A DNA stretch of 63,850 nt from Olavius sp. associated proteobacterium Delta 1 (GCA_902749685.1 CACVKW010000501.1:1-63850); one strand, 5' to 3'. Numbered from the stretch's first letter, positions 28,827 through 38,661 are shown. The notes: generated by a model not told the origin, from the sequence alone. Translations and numbers: made by a program.

Positions 28827-30749
28827 CTAACGCAGCGGTGTTCCGGGTTCTACCGGTTGGTCGAGAGTCGCCAGGGTTGGCCCGGATTTATCAACCGCAG
28901 CGACCAACATGCCATTGGAGACGATTCCCATGAGTTTGGCCGGTTTTAAATTGGCCACCACAATTACCTGTTTACCGACCAGTTCTTCGGGAGCATATTT
29001 TTCCGCTATGCCGGCCACAATAATCCGTTTTTGACCTAAATCCACTTCTAGTTTCAGAACTTTTTTGGCCCGGGGGATCTTTTCGGCCTGCACGACAGTT
29101 GCCACTCTGAGGTCAACCGCGCTGAATTGCTCGATGGTGATCTCCGGCTTAATTTCAGGATGCCGGGTCGATTTTTCCGGAGCAGCAGCTTGATTGCCCT
29201 TTTTTTCTGCAGGCTCCACCCGCGGAAAAAGAACTGTGGACTTGGGCAATTGAGTGCCGGGTTTTATGGTTTTCCAGGTTTTCAGACGATCCAGTAAATA
29301 GAATGGCTCCTGCGGATCCAACCCAAGGTGTTTTTGCATTTTGGCGGCAGTATCCGGCATCACCGGGTATATCAGACCGGAAATAATTCTGAGCCCCTCC
29401 AGCAGATTGTAGAGTACCACCGCCAATGATTTTCGACTTGATTTTTTCTTGGCCAACTCCCAGGGGGCTGTGACATCCACATATTTGTTCATGCGACCGA
29501 TAAACTTCCAGACGGCCCGCAGGGAGTTGTGAAATTGAAAGGATTCCATCAAGTCTTCATAATCGGCAATCGCATTGCGGGCATCGGCTTCCAGGCCAAA
29601 TTCGCACTCCTGCTCGACTGCCGGCTCGATCTCCGGGACAATGCCCTGACAATATTTATGAAGCATAGACACTACTCTGGAAAATAGATTGCCAAGATCA
29701 TTGGCCAGATCCGAATTAATGCGCTGCACCAGGGAATCTTCACTGAAACTGGAATCCAACCCGAATGCCATATCGCGAATCAGGAAAAAGCGAAACGCAT
29801 CCAGCCCGTATATATTCTTAAGTTCAAGGGGTTCAACCACGTTGCCCAGGCTTTTGGACATCTTGCTTTGCTCGATATTCCAATATCCGTGAACATTCAG
29901 GTGCCGGTATACCGGAATTCCGGCGGCTTTCAACATGATCGGCCAATAAATGCCATGGGGTTTAAGGATATCTTTGGCCACGATGTGCTGCACCACGGGC
30001 CAATAATTCTGATATTTCTCACCCTCCGGGTATCCCAGGGCGGAAACATAGTTAAGCAGGGCATCAAACCACACATAAGTGACATAATCCCGGTCAAAGG
30101 GTAGGGTAATGCCCCATTTCAACCGGGTTTTGGGGCGTGAGATACACAGGTCTTCCAGCGGTTCTTTCAAAAACGCCAGGGCTTCATTTTTATAACGTTC
30201 CGGGCGGATGAAATCCGGTGTGTTACGGATATGATCGATCAGCCAATCCTGATAGCGACTCATTTTAAAAAAGTAGTTGGATTCCTTGATAATTTCCGGT
30301 GCGGTTTCATGGTCGGGACATTTTCCCTGCACCAGTTCGCGGTCGGTGTAAAATCGCTCGCATCCAAAGCAGTACTGTCCCTCGTATTCAGCGAAATAGA
30401 TATCGCCGGCATCATAAATTTTTTGTAGGACCTGCTCCACCACGGCCATATGGGAGGGATCCGTGGTGCGAATAAAGGCACTGTTGTTGACGCTTAATTC
30501 GGGCCAAAGATCGCGAAAAAGCTGGCTGATCGTGTCGACATACTCCCTGGGCGTCATATTTTCTTTTTTGGCCGCCCGTACGACTTTGTCACCATGTTCG
30601 TCGGTACCGGTTAGAAAATAGGCTTGGCTTCCCCGCATGGTATTGAAACGCGCGGCAACATCGGCCACAATGGTCGTATAGGCGTGTCCCAGATGGGGTC
30701 GTGCGTTGACATAGTAAATCGGAGTGGTGACATAAAAGCGCCTGGTCAT
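28827..30749 (-). CDS. metG: Methionyl-tRNA synthetase with C-terminal tRNA-binding domain
   Basis: Charges tRNA-Met. 640 residues: Rossmann core with the HIGH-type HLGHAYTT near residue 20, zinc-binding knuckle CFGCERFY ... GKCPDH near 127-147 (His as last ligand), KMSKSLGN near 297, an anticodon-binding helical domain to about 500, a Lys/Pro-rich linker, and an OB-fold tRNA-binding domain at the end (IEQFSAVDLRVATVV). It starts 3 nt after the ricT stop with AAAGGAATAG before the ATG. Order holB-ricT-metG is common in this part of the bacteria. Confidence 0.97.
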   Translation of the reverse strand: MTRRFYVTTPIYYVNARPHLGHAYTTIVADVAARFNTMRGSQAYFLTGTDEHGDKVVRAAKKENMTPREYVDTISQLFRDLWPELSVNNSAFIRTTDPSHMAVVEQVLQKIYDAGDIYFAEYEGQYCFGCERFYTDRELVQGKCPDHETAPEIIKESNYFFKMSRYQDWLIDHIRNTPDFIRPERYKNEALAFLKEPLEDLCISRPKTRLKWGITLPFDRDYVTYVWFDALLNYVSALGYPEGEKYQNYWPVVQHIVAKDILKPHGIYWPIMLKAAGIPVYRHLNVHGYWNIEQSKMSKSLGNVVEPLELKNIYGLDAFRFFLIRDMAFGLDSSFSEDSLVQRINSDLANDLGNLFSRVVSMLHKYCQGIVPEIEPAVEQECEFGLEADARNAIADYEDLMESFQFHNSLRAVWKFIGRMNKYVDVTAPWELAKKKSSRKSLAVVLYNLLEGLRIISGLIYPVMPDTAAKMQKHLGLDPQEPFYLLDRLKTWKTIKPGTQLPKSTVLFPRVEPAEKKGNQAAAPEKSTRHPEIKPEITIEQFSAVDLRVATVVQAEKIPRAKKVLKLEVDLGQKRIIVAGIAEKYAPEELVGKQVIVVANLKPAKLMGIVSNGMLVAAVDKSGPTLATLDQPVEPGTPLR

Positions 30750-30752
30750 TTT

Positions 30753-31550
30753 CTATTCCTTTATGAGCTGATTAACGGTGGTTTCGACTTCCATTCCGCC
30801 TTCCAAACGCACGGTTATTCGGTTACAGATAGCATTATGGCGGATCACCTTGCCTTTGCCGCTGATGGTTTTTACGGATTTTCCGATTTTGGGTAATTTC
30901 TTTTTCAGGTTCTGATAGGTCGTATATTCATATGTCAAACAGCACATTAATCGTCCGCATTGGCCCGAGATTTTTGTGGGGTTTAGTGACAGACTCTGTT
31001 CTTTGGCCATACGGATGGATACCGGCTCGAATTTATCAAGGAAGGCAGCACAGCAAAGTTCCCGTCCGCACCGGCCGATGCCGCCGCACATCTTGGCCTG
31101 GTTGCGAATGCCCACCTGGCGCATTTCAATTCTCGCGCCCAGGTGTTTAACCAGCATTTTTACCAGTTGCCGAAAATCGACACGGCCCTCGGAAGTGAAA
31201 AAAAAAGTATATTTATTGCCATCGAAAGATTTTTCAACAGAAAATAAATTCATCTTCAGAACCAGATCATTAATGCATTTTATGCAATAAGAATGAGCTG
31301 ATTTCTCGTCAGCAATGTTTTGGCTGCGTCGCTTATAATCTTTTTCATTGGCCATTCGATAAACTTTTTTAAGCGGCCGATCGGATGGCTTGCTCTCGAA
31401 TTCCACCGGAGCCACTGTGACCGTGCCGAACCCGAGTCCCTGTTCGGTTTCTACGATAACGCGGTCACCGGGGTTCAAGACGAAAGCGCCGCAGTCAAAA
31501 TCATATATTTTGCCGGAAGGCTTAAATTTAATGCCAACTTTTTTATTCAT
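30753..31550 (-). CDS. ricT: PSP1/RicT domain protein (YaaT family)
   Basis: 265 residues. PSP1 domain with many conserved Cys: CIKCIND, CGGIGRCGRELCCAAFL, SGQCGRLMCCLTYEY. In Bacillus RicT (YaaT) joins RicA and RicF in a complex with [4Fe-4S] clusters affecting RNase Y, sporulation and competence; no RicA/F gene is in this window. GAGGAAAT lies before the ATG. It is 3 nt upstream of metG and therefore cotranscribed. Confidence 0.93.
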   Translation of the reverse strand: MNKKVGIKFKPSGKIYDFDCGAFVLNPGDRVIVETEQGLGFGTVTVAPVEFESKPSDRPLKKVYRMANEKDYKRRSQNIADEKSAHSYCIKCINDLVLKMNLFSVEKSFDGNKYTFFFTSEGRVDFRQLVKMLVKHLGARIEMRQVGIRNQAKMCGGIGRCGRELCCAAFLDKFEPVSIRMAKEQSLSLNPTKISGQCGRLMCCLTYEYTTYQNLKKKLPKIGKSVKTISGKGKVIRHNAICNRITVRLEGGMEVETTVNQLIKE

Positions 31551-31918
31551 TATTTCCTCATCCGAACGAGCCGGAATTGACTATTGAATATTGAAAATCA
31601 AAAACTTGGTCCTCTGGGCCAGTCGCAGATCCTGCCGCCGGGGGTCAGAGATGATCGGCTCCGCCATAGATCAAATCTGTTCATGGTTTTCCGCCGGAGG
31701 CGGATCAGTAAATACCGAATCCTGAACACTGATTTGATTGCAGCTGAAGGCCGACACCGGTAAAAGAGAGTCCATTTCATCAGCGACCCCGACACAGCGG
31801 TCGAATTCGGTTGCGGAAACCTGACACCCGAAACCTGAAACCATCTGTTTCCGACAACATGTCGTCAGAACAAACCCAATAAGGGCCTAATAGCACACCT
31901 CACTGCTTGAAGAAAGCA
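31551..31918. other. Intergenic region with TTGA heptamers and a TCCGCC palindrome
   Basis: TTGACTA TTGAATA TTGAAAA at about 31577-31597 is a three-unit 7-bp repeat, and TCCGCC-GGA-GGCGGA lies at 31690-31704. A 65-codon minus-strand frame at 31598-31795 spans these and looks spurious. It separates ricT from holB, unusual for genes that are normally adjacent. Confidence 0.5.
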
Positions 31919-32962
31919 TTAAACGCGCGACAATTTCAACACCATGGATTCCATTGCCAATCTTATATTGGTGCCGGCTTGGATTGCATTCTGGGTGGAC
32001 TGAATGGTTTCAAATTTTGAAAGCAGCGAGGCCAAACTCATTTTTTGTGAAGCCTGCTGCAGTTTCGAAGCCAGATCGTGATTGATCATCCTGTCAGGAT
32101 GAAGTTTTGCGATGACCAGATCCCGCAACCAGGTCTTTAAGACTTCCAGTGCATCCGGCAGGTCGTCTTTATTTTTTGCTAACTGGCCGCCAAACGCCAG
32201 AAGGCGATTCATGGAGCCCGCTGACAATGAATCCAACTCGTTGATCAGCCAGTATCGACGTTTAATCCAATTGGTCCGATACATACCCAATGCCCTGGAC
32301 ATGCTTCCTGCGGCCATGGTGGCAATGACTGTTGCATCCCCGGCATCAATCCCATGGTCGCGAACCAGCACGGATTCCAGATTCATTTTCGAAATTGGAT
32401 TGAAACGAATATGCTGACAGCGAGAAACAATGGTCGGCAGCAAATTGGATATATGGGCGGCGATAAGGACAAGAATGGTTCTGACCGGCGGCTCCTCAAG
32501 CACCTTGAGAAGCGCATTGCCTGCTGCAGGGTTCATCGCCTGGGCGTCAGAAATAATTACCACCCGCATTCCGGCTTCATACGGTTTCATGGCAAGGGTC
32601 TGGCAGAGGGTACGAATCTGATCGATTTTAATGAACGGCCCGGACGGTTTGAGCCGGATGATGTCCGGATGATTATCTGACTCTATTTTGCGGCATGATT
32701 TGCAGCTGCCACAGGGTTGGGTTGTGAATGACCGGCCGGTATTAGAAAGATCGGTCGTGCGGCCGACCACCCGTTCAGAGTCGGATCCTTCACGGTTTGC
32801 CGCACAATTACACGCCATGGCCAATGCGACAGCCGCACGTTCTTTGCCCACCCCCTCTATTCCTGTAAACAGAAGGGCGTGAGGGATGGTTCCTTTTTGA
32901 AGGCAGGCGGTAAGAATTCGAAGGGGACGATTTTGATCTATTATCGAATCAAACCCAGACAC
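31919..32962 (-). CDS. holB: DNA polymerase III delta' subunit
   Basis: Clamp-loader subunit. 347 residues with Walker-type GIEGVGKERAA near 36, a zinc motif formed by a Cys near 54 and CGSCKSC near 86-92 separated by an unusually long insert of about 30 residues, then SDAQAMNPAAGNALLKVLEEP and the arginine-finger region ISRCQHIRF (as VSRCQ). The start is GTG at 32962, 4 nt after the HU/IHF stop; its ribosome site is weak, so coupling to the upstream gene is likely. No tmk is attached here; tmk is at 37991. Confidence 0.93.
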   Translation of the reverse strand: MSGFDSIIDQNRPLRILTACLQKGTIPHALLFTGIEGVGKERAAVALAMACNCAANREGSDSERVVGRTTDLSNTGRSFTTQPCGSCKSCRKIESDNHPDIIRLKPSGPFIKIDQIRTLCQTLAMKPYEAGMRVVIISDAQAMNPAAGNALLKVLEEPPVRTILVLIAAHISNLLPTIVSRCQHIRFNPISKMNLESVLVRDHGIDAGDATVIATMAAGSMSRALGMYRTNWIKRRYWLINELDSLSAGSMNRLLAFGGQLAKNKDDLPDALEVLKTWLRDLVIAKLHPDRMINHDLASKLQQASQKMSLASLLSKFETIQSTQNAIQAGTNIRLAMESMVLKLSRV

Positions 32963-32966
32963 GAGT

Positions 32967-33242
32967 TCAATAATCTACCCGATCTTTCAATTCTTTGCCC
33001 GATTTGAAAAATGGAAGTTTTTTGGGACTGATGGTAACTTTGTCGCCGGTTTTCGGGTTTCTGCCCGTGTAACTTTTGTATTCTTTTACAAAAAAGCTGC
33101 ACAAGCCCCGGATTTCGACACGCTCTCCTCGGGCCATGGCATCCGCCATGTTATCGAAAAATATTTGAACCACTTTTGCTGCTTCCGATTTCGAGATATT
33201 CGCTTCAGTTTTCAAGGCGGAGATTAGCTCCAGTTTATTCAT
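32967..33242 (-). CDS. HU/IHF-family DNA-binding protein
   Basis: 91 residues, single DNABII domain: MNKLELISALKTEANISKSEA, the RVEIRGLCSFFVKEY hairpin, GRNPKTGDKVTISPKKLPFFK with the minor-groove arm and its Pro, then SGKELKD. IHF-beta-like by the arm sequence and end, but a HU assignment is possible. AAGGAGG before the ATG is strong. IHF would assist sigma-54 promoters by DNA bending. It is in a series with holB downstream. Confidence 0.93.
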   Translation of the reverse strand: MNKLELISALKTEANISKSEAAKVVQIFFDNMADAMARGERVEIRGLCSFFVKEYKSYTGRNPKTGDKVTISPKKLPFFKSGKELKDRVDY

Positions 33243-33321
33243 ACAGCCTCCTTCTTAACCGTCAGGTTTTTATTGGTATATTAGAAATTTATAGCCCGAA
33301 ACATGATAAAATGTCAAGTAG

Positions 33322-33849
33322 TTATGATAATATTTTCGGAATAATTTCTATATCTTCTTCACTGACTTCCACCCCAGCATACTGTCCGAGAGCCTCAATA
33401 TTAACGATGACGCGTCCTTTACCGCCATATCTGACAAAGGTTCCGACGACTCCTGCAAACGGCCCATAGACTACCATCACCTTATCGCCGCTTGTGAGAC
33501 GATGACCCGTGGTGACGGGATTATTGCTATCCACCATAATTTGTAAGGATTCTACGGTTTCGTCGGGCACTGGAACCGGCCCTTGTTTATTGCCGATCAG
33601 ACGCACCGCCCCTGCGGTTTTAACGACTTCCAGATGCGAATTCGGGTGTAAATCTGTTTTGACAAATAGATATCCCGGGAACAGGGGAACCCGAATCATC
33701 GCCTTGCGGTCGCGGCGTTTGCTGCGCATCGTCACGATGGGCAGATAAGTTTCAACTGATTTTTTTAGTAAAAGGTCATTAACGACTTTTTCATGGCGGC
33801 TCTTGGTGTGCATCACATACCACAGACGCTCGAGTTTGCGATCATTCAT
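33322..33849 (-). CDS. NusG paralogue (RfaH/UpxY-type antitermination factor)
   Basis: 175 residues. NGN domain at 8-115 (RLWYVMHTKSRHEKVVNDLL, PLFPGYLFVKTDL, VVKTAGAVRLIGN) followed by a KOW domain (LTSGDKVMVVYGPFAGVVGTFV). Housekeeping NusG is usually beside secE and rplK; this copy is not, so it is probably a specialised paralogue that lets RNA polymerase read long polysaccharide or surface operons. No ops-like element could be identified in the window. Confidence 0.9.
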   Translation of the reverse strand: MNDRKLERLWYVMHTKSRHEKVVNDLLLKKSVETYLPIVTMRSKRRDRKAMIRVPLFPGYLFVKTDLHPNSHLEVVKTAGAVRLIGNKQGPVPVPDETVESLQIMVDSNNPVTTGHRLTSGDKVMVVYGPFAGVVGTFVRYGGKGRVIVNIEALGQYAGVEVSEEDIEIIPKILS

Positions 33850-34231
33850 TTAACGATTACCATAATATCTAATTGAAGAATTGAGATTGAATATTTGTGG
33901 ATGTCGCTGCGCTCCGACTTTTTTCAAGTTAATCGTTCTACCCAGTCATTAGATCCTTAGCTCTCGAGGGAAAGAAAACCTTAAATATTCAATCGTTATA
34001 ACCCTTTATGCTCAATCTCAGGCGGTTTCGGAGGCAAGTATCCAATATCCAGTATCCGGCATCCAGTATCCGGCATCCAGCATCAAGTATCCAGCATCGA
34101 GTATCCGGCATCGAGTATCCAGCATCGAGTATCCAGCATCGAGTATCTAGCATCAAGTACCGGCAAATAACACATTAAATGTTAAATTGGAAACGGTGTT
34201 GTAAAATTTTCCTGGCCGGCTTCCAGAATTC
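33850..34231. repeat. Intergenic heptamer array, longest in the window (34028-34166)
   Basis: About 18 tandem 7-bp units alternate between forms such as CAGTATC, CGGCATC, CAGCATC and GAGTATC, giving a 14-bp period over nine double units. It lies between the NusG paralogue and lptD. TTGAAGA/TTGAATA units also occur near 33873-33893. No reading frame or terminator is seen in the array. Confidence 0.8.
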
Positions 34232-36622
34232 TTAAATCCCAAACTCACCTAATCCGAAGAGTTTTATTTGAAATTCCCAATTTAAATCAGATTTTTTTTT
34301 GACATTGACTTTATCGACTACACGGCCCTCGAATGACCAGCAATCCGCCCTGTAGTTGAGTCCCAAACCTGTTTGAACCCGGGTCTTATCCAGAAAATTA
34401 TATTCGTAAAGCCCTGAAACCCTGAGCCTGTCGGTGACTTTCAGGCGTAAATTTCCATAAATGGACTTGGCCCTATTCAGAGAGATTTCATCTGATTCCC
34501 GGGTATACCTGTATTCCACCAGCAGCCTGTCTCCCCGCTGGTCCCAGATTTTACCACCGATGTTGTGGGACAAAAATTTATAATCATAGACGGACCACAA
34601 CGCGTCGGCATCCAGGCCGATATATTTTCCCGGAAATAAATCCAGCCTGCCCCTGACTGGAGAAAACGGCTTCTTCGAATCTTTTTGCTTGGCTTTCTTA
34701 ATATCGTAACTTTGCTCCAATTCAAAGCGTAAAAAATCATTGTAGCTATAATCGGTTTGCGAGTCGATTATGGTGGCTTTATCATTGTCGTGACGGCGGG
34801 TAATTTCAAAGCTGCCTTCTTTTCTGGTTTTGGATGTCAAGGTGTTGGTCAGCGAGTAGGTGAGCAGGTTCTGGTTATTGATGCGGTCAATACCGTCGAA
34901 ACTTGGCAGATCGTCCTGGTCCTTATCGGGGATATAGGTATGAACGACCCGGGGGCGCACCGTGTGTTTAATGGACTCTATTGTTTTGCCTTCCGTGCGA
35001 AATATATTAAATACTTCCGTGAAAAAATCCAGCCGGGTGTCGTACAGTCCGCGGCTGTAAAATTTTTGATTGCCTTCCGGACCGAATTCTTTTTTATCTA
35101 AATACCACAGGGTTCCGCGCCATCCCACCGACGGCTCTATCGTGAAAAAAGGCTTAAGCTGAAAAGGCAAATAGAGCCGTGGAAAGGCATCCACCCGTTG
35201 GGTGCGGCGTCCATCCTGACTCCAATAATACACATAATGCGAATTCAGATTGTAAAAAAAAGGCGAAGTGGAAATGCGTTGTTTGACGGCATCAAAATTG
35301 ATAAACGGTAGTTGCTGCAGGGTGATATCCGGTTTTTTGGTGTTGCGGATAGTGCTGTCCAAATCATAGCGCATCTCTGCATTGAGGCTGTACTTGGTCC
35401 AAAGCTTGTTAAAATTTAAACGGTTGGTTCGAATCGGATCATTATAGTCGTCCAGGTCACGATTGAAAACTTCCTCAAAATAGTCTTTTGATTCTGACCA
35501 GCCCATGTAGCCTTTATAAAACTCTCGCGTATAATCCTGATCGCTGACAATGTCCAGATCCAGTTGACCTCTGAAGTCATAGGGCATTTTTTGACGATGG
35601 CTGCCCCGCAGCCAGTAGCGATCGGTGTTCTTGCGCAGAATATCCGTGGTACCGTCTTCAAAGCCCCAATCTTTGCTGGACTGGCCACCCCTATCGGTTT
35701 GTTTGTCATCCAAGCCATCGATCATCCAGGTTCCCTTGGACCAGTCGTCCAGGTAATAGCGGTATTCCAGACCGCCTTTCATGCCGCGCTGGTCCATATA
35801 ATGTCCGTAAAATGTGGCGTCCGAGCTTTTGTCAATGGCCCAAAATAAGGGTTGATTATAATACCAGCCCCAGCGATCGGATTTGCCGAATTCGGGCCAC
35901 AGCAAACCGGACTGACGTTTCTTGCGGGCTGGATAATAAAAATAGGGGGTATACAGGACCGGCATATTCCGGGCCCACACGGTCGCATGCTGGGCGCTGC
36001 CTTCGCCGTCTGGCGTTACTTTTACGTTCTTGCCGGTTATTTTCCAATCCGGCTTATCACCATCGCAGGTGGTCAACGTGGCTTCATCAATGGTATAGGT
36101 CTTTTCACCGACCTTTTTGATCACATCGCCGGTTAAATGATAGTTGTTTTCCTTGATAAACAGGTATCCATCTTCGACGGATCCGATCTGGTTCTCCAGG
36201 TCAATGTCCATGCTTGAACCGCTCAGGATGTCCTCCCCATTTGTCAACACCACATCCCCTTCTGCATAGGCCATCATTTGCTTTTGTTCGAATCGGATGA
36301 AGTTGGCCACTAACTTAATATTTCCTTTATATATCGATACGTTGCCTTTAGCAATGTACGCATCGTATTCTTGATCGTAGAAGATTTCATCGGCTTCAAG
36401 CTGCCACGGTATTTTTGGATCCTTGATTACGCTGTCGACCTGGCCCTCATTTAAATTTATCTGCGCCACAGCGGATGCCGGAAATATGAAATGATAACCA
36501 GCGATGATGCCCAGGGCGGCAATCAAAAGCAGGCCGAACAGGGAACCCGGGTGCCTGGCGATGCAAGGGATTTTCCCGCTGGGCAGATTCCTGATTCCGG
36601 GTTTAGATTTTGTTGGCACCAT
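34232..36622 (-). CDS. lptD: LPS-assembly protein LptD
   Basis: Outer-membrane beta-barrel that inserts lipopolysaccharide into the outer leaflet with LptE. 796 residues: hydrophobic signal segment near 28-50, an OstA/LptA-like jellyroll near 70-190 (WQLEADEIFYDQEYDAYIAKGNV, GYLFIKENNYHLTGD), then a long barrel rich in aromatic strands (TPYFYYPARKKRQSGLLWPEFG, RQKMPYDFRGQLDLDIVSDQDY). Cys residues are few, with one near 186 (TTCDGD), unlike E. coli LptD with its two disulfides. The C terminus ends in LFGLGEFGI, not the usual Phe. Its start has only a weak ribosome site. Confidence 0.92.
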   Translation of the reverse strand: MVPTKSKPGIRNLPSGKIPCIARHPGSLFGLLLIAALGIIAGYHFIFPASAVAQINLNEGQVDSVIKDPKIPWQLEADEIFYDQEYDAYIAKGNVSIYKGNIKLVANFIRFEQKQMMAYAEGDVVLTNGEDILSGSSMDIDLENQIGSVEDGYLFIKENNYHLTGDVIKKVGEKTYTIDEATLTTCDGDKPDWKITGKNVKVTPDGEGSAQHATVWARNMPVLYTPYFYYPARKKRQSGLLWPEFGKSDRWGWYYNQPLFWAIDKSSDATFYGHYMDQRGMKGGLEYRYYLDDWSKGTWMIDGLDDKQTDRGGQSSKDWGFEDGTTDILRKNTDRYWLRGSHRQKMPYDFRGQLDLDIVSDQDYTREFYKGYMGWSESKDYFEEVFNRDLDDYNDPIRTNRLNFNKLWTKYSLNAEMRYDLDSTIRNTKKPDITLQQLPFINFDAVKQRISTSPFFYNLNSHYVYYWSQDGRRTQRVDAFPRLYLPFQLKPFFTIEPSVGWRGTLWYLDKKEFGPEGNQKFYSRGLYDTRLDFFTEVFNIFRTEGKTIESIKHTVRPRVVHTYIPDKDQDDLPSFDGIDRINNQNLLTYSLTNTLTSKTRKEGSFEITRRHDNDKATIIDSQTDYSYNDFLRFELEQSYDIKKAKQKDSKKPFSPVRGRLDLFPGKYIGLDADALWSVYDYKFLSHNIGGKIWDQRGDRLLVEYRYTRESDEISLNRAKSIYGNLRLKVTDRLRVSGLYEYNFLDKTRVQTGLGLNYRADCWSFEGRVVDKVNVKKKSDLNWEFQIKLFGLGEFGI

Positions 36623-37027
36623 AGTAAGCGTTCACAGGTCTCTCAGGTTTCTGGTTGTTGTCCCTTCGCCATCCAGGCTTCCCACTTCGTAAAAGCCTCA
36701 GGCTTTGTTTAAACTTCGAACCGACACGTCGGCTAAACAAGATGGGATCAGGCAGGCCCGCCTGCCATGCCATGGCCGCCAGCTTGCCAAGCGCAGCGAA
36801 GTGGACGGGCACGAGTGGACCGGCTTAATTCGTATCCGCCTTGTTTTTTGGCGCAATATGCACTTTAGGTGTTTGTAATAAACTATACATCTTGAACCTT
36901 AGCACGATTTAAGATATAAATCTAAGTCAACGAAAAAAGTCAAGATATTGTTCGACCCTAATATCGTCAAACAGTGTTTTTATAAAAAATATGATACAAA
37001 ATCCATAAGCGAAATTCTAAGTTACCC
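36623..37027. other. Divergent region between lptD and surE
   Basis: 405 bp. Includes a GC-rich hairpin GGCAGG-CCC-GCCTGCC type near 36751-36767 and Phe-like AT-rich DNA before surE. Open frames on both strands here are short and show no protein features. I see no firm promoter. Confidence 0.35.
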
Positions 37028-37807
37028 ATGAATGTACTTTTAACCAATGATGATGGCATTTATGCTCAGGGGTTGTGGTCGCTTTACAATAGCTTTGCTA
37101 AACGCCATCGAGCGGTTGTTGTTGCCCCGGATCGCGAACGCAGTGCGATCGGGCACGCCATCACCTTGAATCAACCGCTGCGTGCCACCAAAATTTCGTT
37201 AAACGGTGAATATAGCGGTTATGCGGTAAACGGAACTCCGGCAGATTGCATTAAACTGGCTATATTGGAAATCCTTCCCACCCGACCGGACGTGGTCGTT
37301 GCCGGGATTAATCCGGGTGCCAATGTCGGAGCCAATTTAAATTATTCCGGTACGGTAGCAGCTGCCAAAGAAGCGGCCCTGTGTGGCACGCTAGGAATTG
37401 CAGTATCTATTGAGGGGCCGCAAGTAGAATTTTACGATGATGCCGCCCTGTTTGTTGCCAAATTAGGCGAAGCGGTTTTAAGAAAAGGATTGCCTTTTGG
37501 AACATTTCTCAATGTAAATATGCCTAATCTCCCGTTGAAAGCGATCGCCGGTGTTCAGATCAGTCGCCAGGGAGTGGAGATATTGACTGAATATGTCGAC
37601 AAACGTATGGATCCCCGCAATCGAACTTATTATTGGCAGGGACGGGATATGCAATCGTTTGGGGAGGACTCCAGGATCGATGGGGTGGCGCTAAACCAAA
37701 ATTATATATCCATAACTCCGGTAAAATGCGATATGACTGATTATTGCGTGCTGGAAGATCTGGCCGAGTGGGATTTAGATGAACTGATCGAGGAAATGAG
37801 AAATTGA
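37028..37807 (+). CDS. surE: 5'/3'-nucleotidase SurE
   Basis: Survival protein that dephosphorylates nucleoside monophosphates, cytoplasmic, metal dependent. 259 residues with the metal site LLTNDDGI at the start, APDRERSAIGHAIT, NGTPADCIKLA, GINPGANVGANLNYSGTVAAAKEA and TDYCVLED near the end. Length and all metal-binding Asp/Ser/Asn residues fit. The stop codon lies inside the left arm of a long inverted repeat (37802-37905). Confidence 0.95.
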   Translation: MNVLLTNDDGIYAQGLWSLYNSFAKRHRAVVVAPDRERSAIGHAITLNQPLRATKISLNGEYSGYAVNGTPADCIKLAILEILPTRPDVVVAGINPGANVGANLNYSGTVAAAKEAALCGTLGIAVSIEGPQVEFYDDAALFVAKLGEAVLRKGLPFGTFLNVNMPNLPLKAIAGVQISRQGVEILTEYVDKRMDPRNRTYYWQGRDMQSFGEDSRIDGVALNQNYISITPVKCDMTDYCVLEDLAEWDLDELIEEMRN

Positions 37808-37910
37808 GGGATTGAGGATTTTGGGATTAAGGGATTAGATAGACAGAATACCTTCAATTCCTAATTCCTGAATTATCCCTATTTCAAATCCTAAATCCCT
37901 CAATTATTTT
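37802..37910 (+). terminator. Long inverted repeat, probable surE terminator, built of degenerate heptamers
   Basis: The arm at 37802-37821 matches the reverse complement of 37886-37905 at 19 of 20 positions, and the DNA between carries more GGGATTA and AATTCCT units. ATTTTCC follows the right arm. It could end transcription, or it is a repeat insertion that came to include the stop codon. Confidence 0.55.
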
Positions 37911-37990
37911 CCCCGCCACATACGGTAAAAACATGGTAATAGGTTCCTAAAGTTTAAAAGTTAAGTACAACGAAAGGCGAATAAGATTAT

Positions 37991-38623
37991 ATGTTCATTT
38001 CCCTGGAAGGTATAGAGGGTTGTGGTAAGACGACCCAGCTGGAATATTTGAGCACTTTTATAGAAGGTAAAGGGCGATCCTATGTGGTGACACGCGAACC
38101 GGGAGGCACTGCCATCGGGAAAAAAATCAGATCGATTCTGCTGGATCCGGCAAGCAAGGAGTTGGTTCCTGCAGCTGAATTATTGCTGTATATGGCCGAC
38201 CGGGCCCAGCATATTAATTCACTGATCAAACCACGCTTGGCTGAAGGTAAAATTGTCGTTTGTGACCGCTACTTTGATGCAACTGTAGTTTATCAGGGAT
38301 TTGCACGGGGACTTGATACCGGATTTATCCGTGATTTGCACAAAATTATTTTCGAAGATCTAAAACCCGATATTACCCTGTTGCTGGATTTGCCGCCTCG
38401 TATCGGCCTGGCACGTGCCTGGCAGGAGCTTGACAGCGGTAATCGTTGCGACACGGAGAGCCGCTTTGAGGATGAAGCCATCAGTTTTCACGAGAAAGTT
38501 CGAGCCGGTTACCTCGAACTTGCAAGGATGGAACCCAATCGATTTACGATCATCGATGCATCCCGGCAGATCGATGAGGTCCGGGCGGATATACGGCAGG
38601 TGCTTTCTGCTCATCTAAAATGA
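37991..38623 (+). CDS. tmk: Thymidylate kinase
   Basis: Phosphorylates dTMP to dTDP. 210 residues with P-loop EGIEGCGKTTQ, TREPGGTAIGKKIR, the DRY/F motif CDRYFDATVVYQG, and RIGLARAWQE. The LID region has the TMPK pattern in RCDTESRFEDEAISFHEKV, with Arg placed as in LID-type enzymes. ATG 37991 has AAGGCGAAT at a fitting distance. Downstream is a conserved unknown gene 39 bp away, probably cotranscribed. Confidence 0.96.
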   Translation: MFISLEGIEGCGKTTQLEYLSTFIEGKGRSYVVTREPGGTAIGKKIRSILLDPASKELVPAAELLLYMADRAQHINSLIKPRLAEGKIVVCDRYFDATVVYQGFARGLDTGFIRDLHKIIFEDLKPDITLLLDLPPRIGLARAWQELDSGNRCDTESRFEDEAISFHEKVRAGYLELARMEPNRFTIIDASRQIDEVRADIRQVLSAHLK

Positions 38624-38661
38624 GTTAATACCTAAACCTTTTTCTGAGCGGATTAATTACC

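Noticed and set aside
31598..31795. 65-codon minus-strand reading frame
   Set aside because: Lies over heptamer and palindrome repeats; Arg-rich random look.
34028..34166. CRISPR array
   Set aside because: Units are 7 bp (14-bp double units) without unique spacers; no cas genes.
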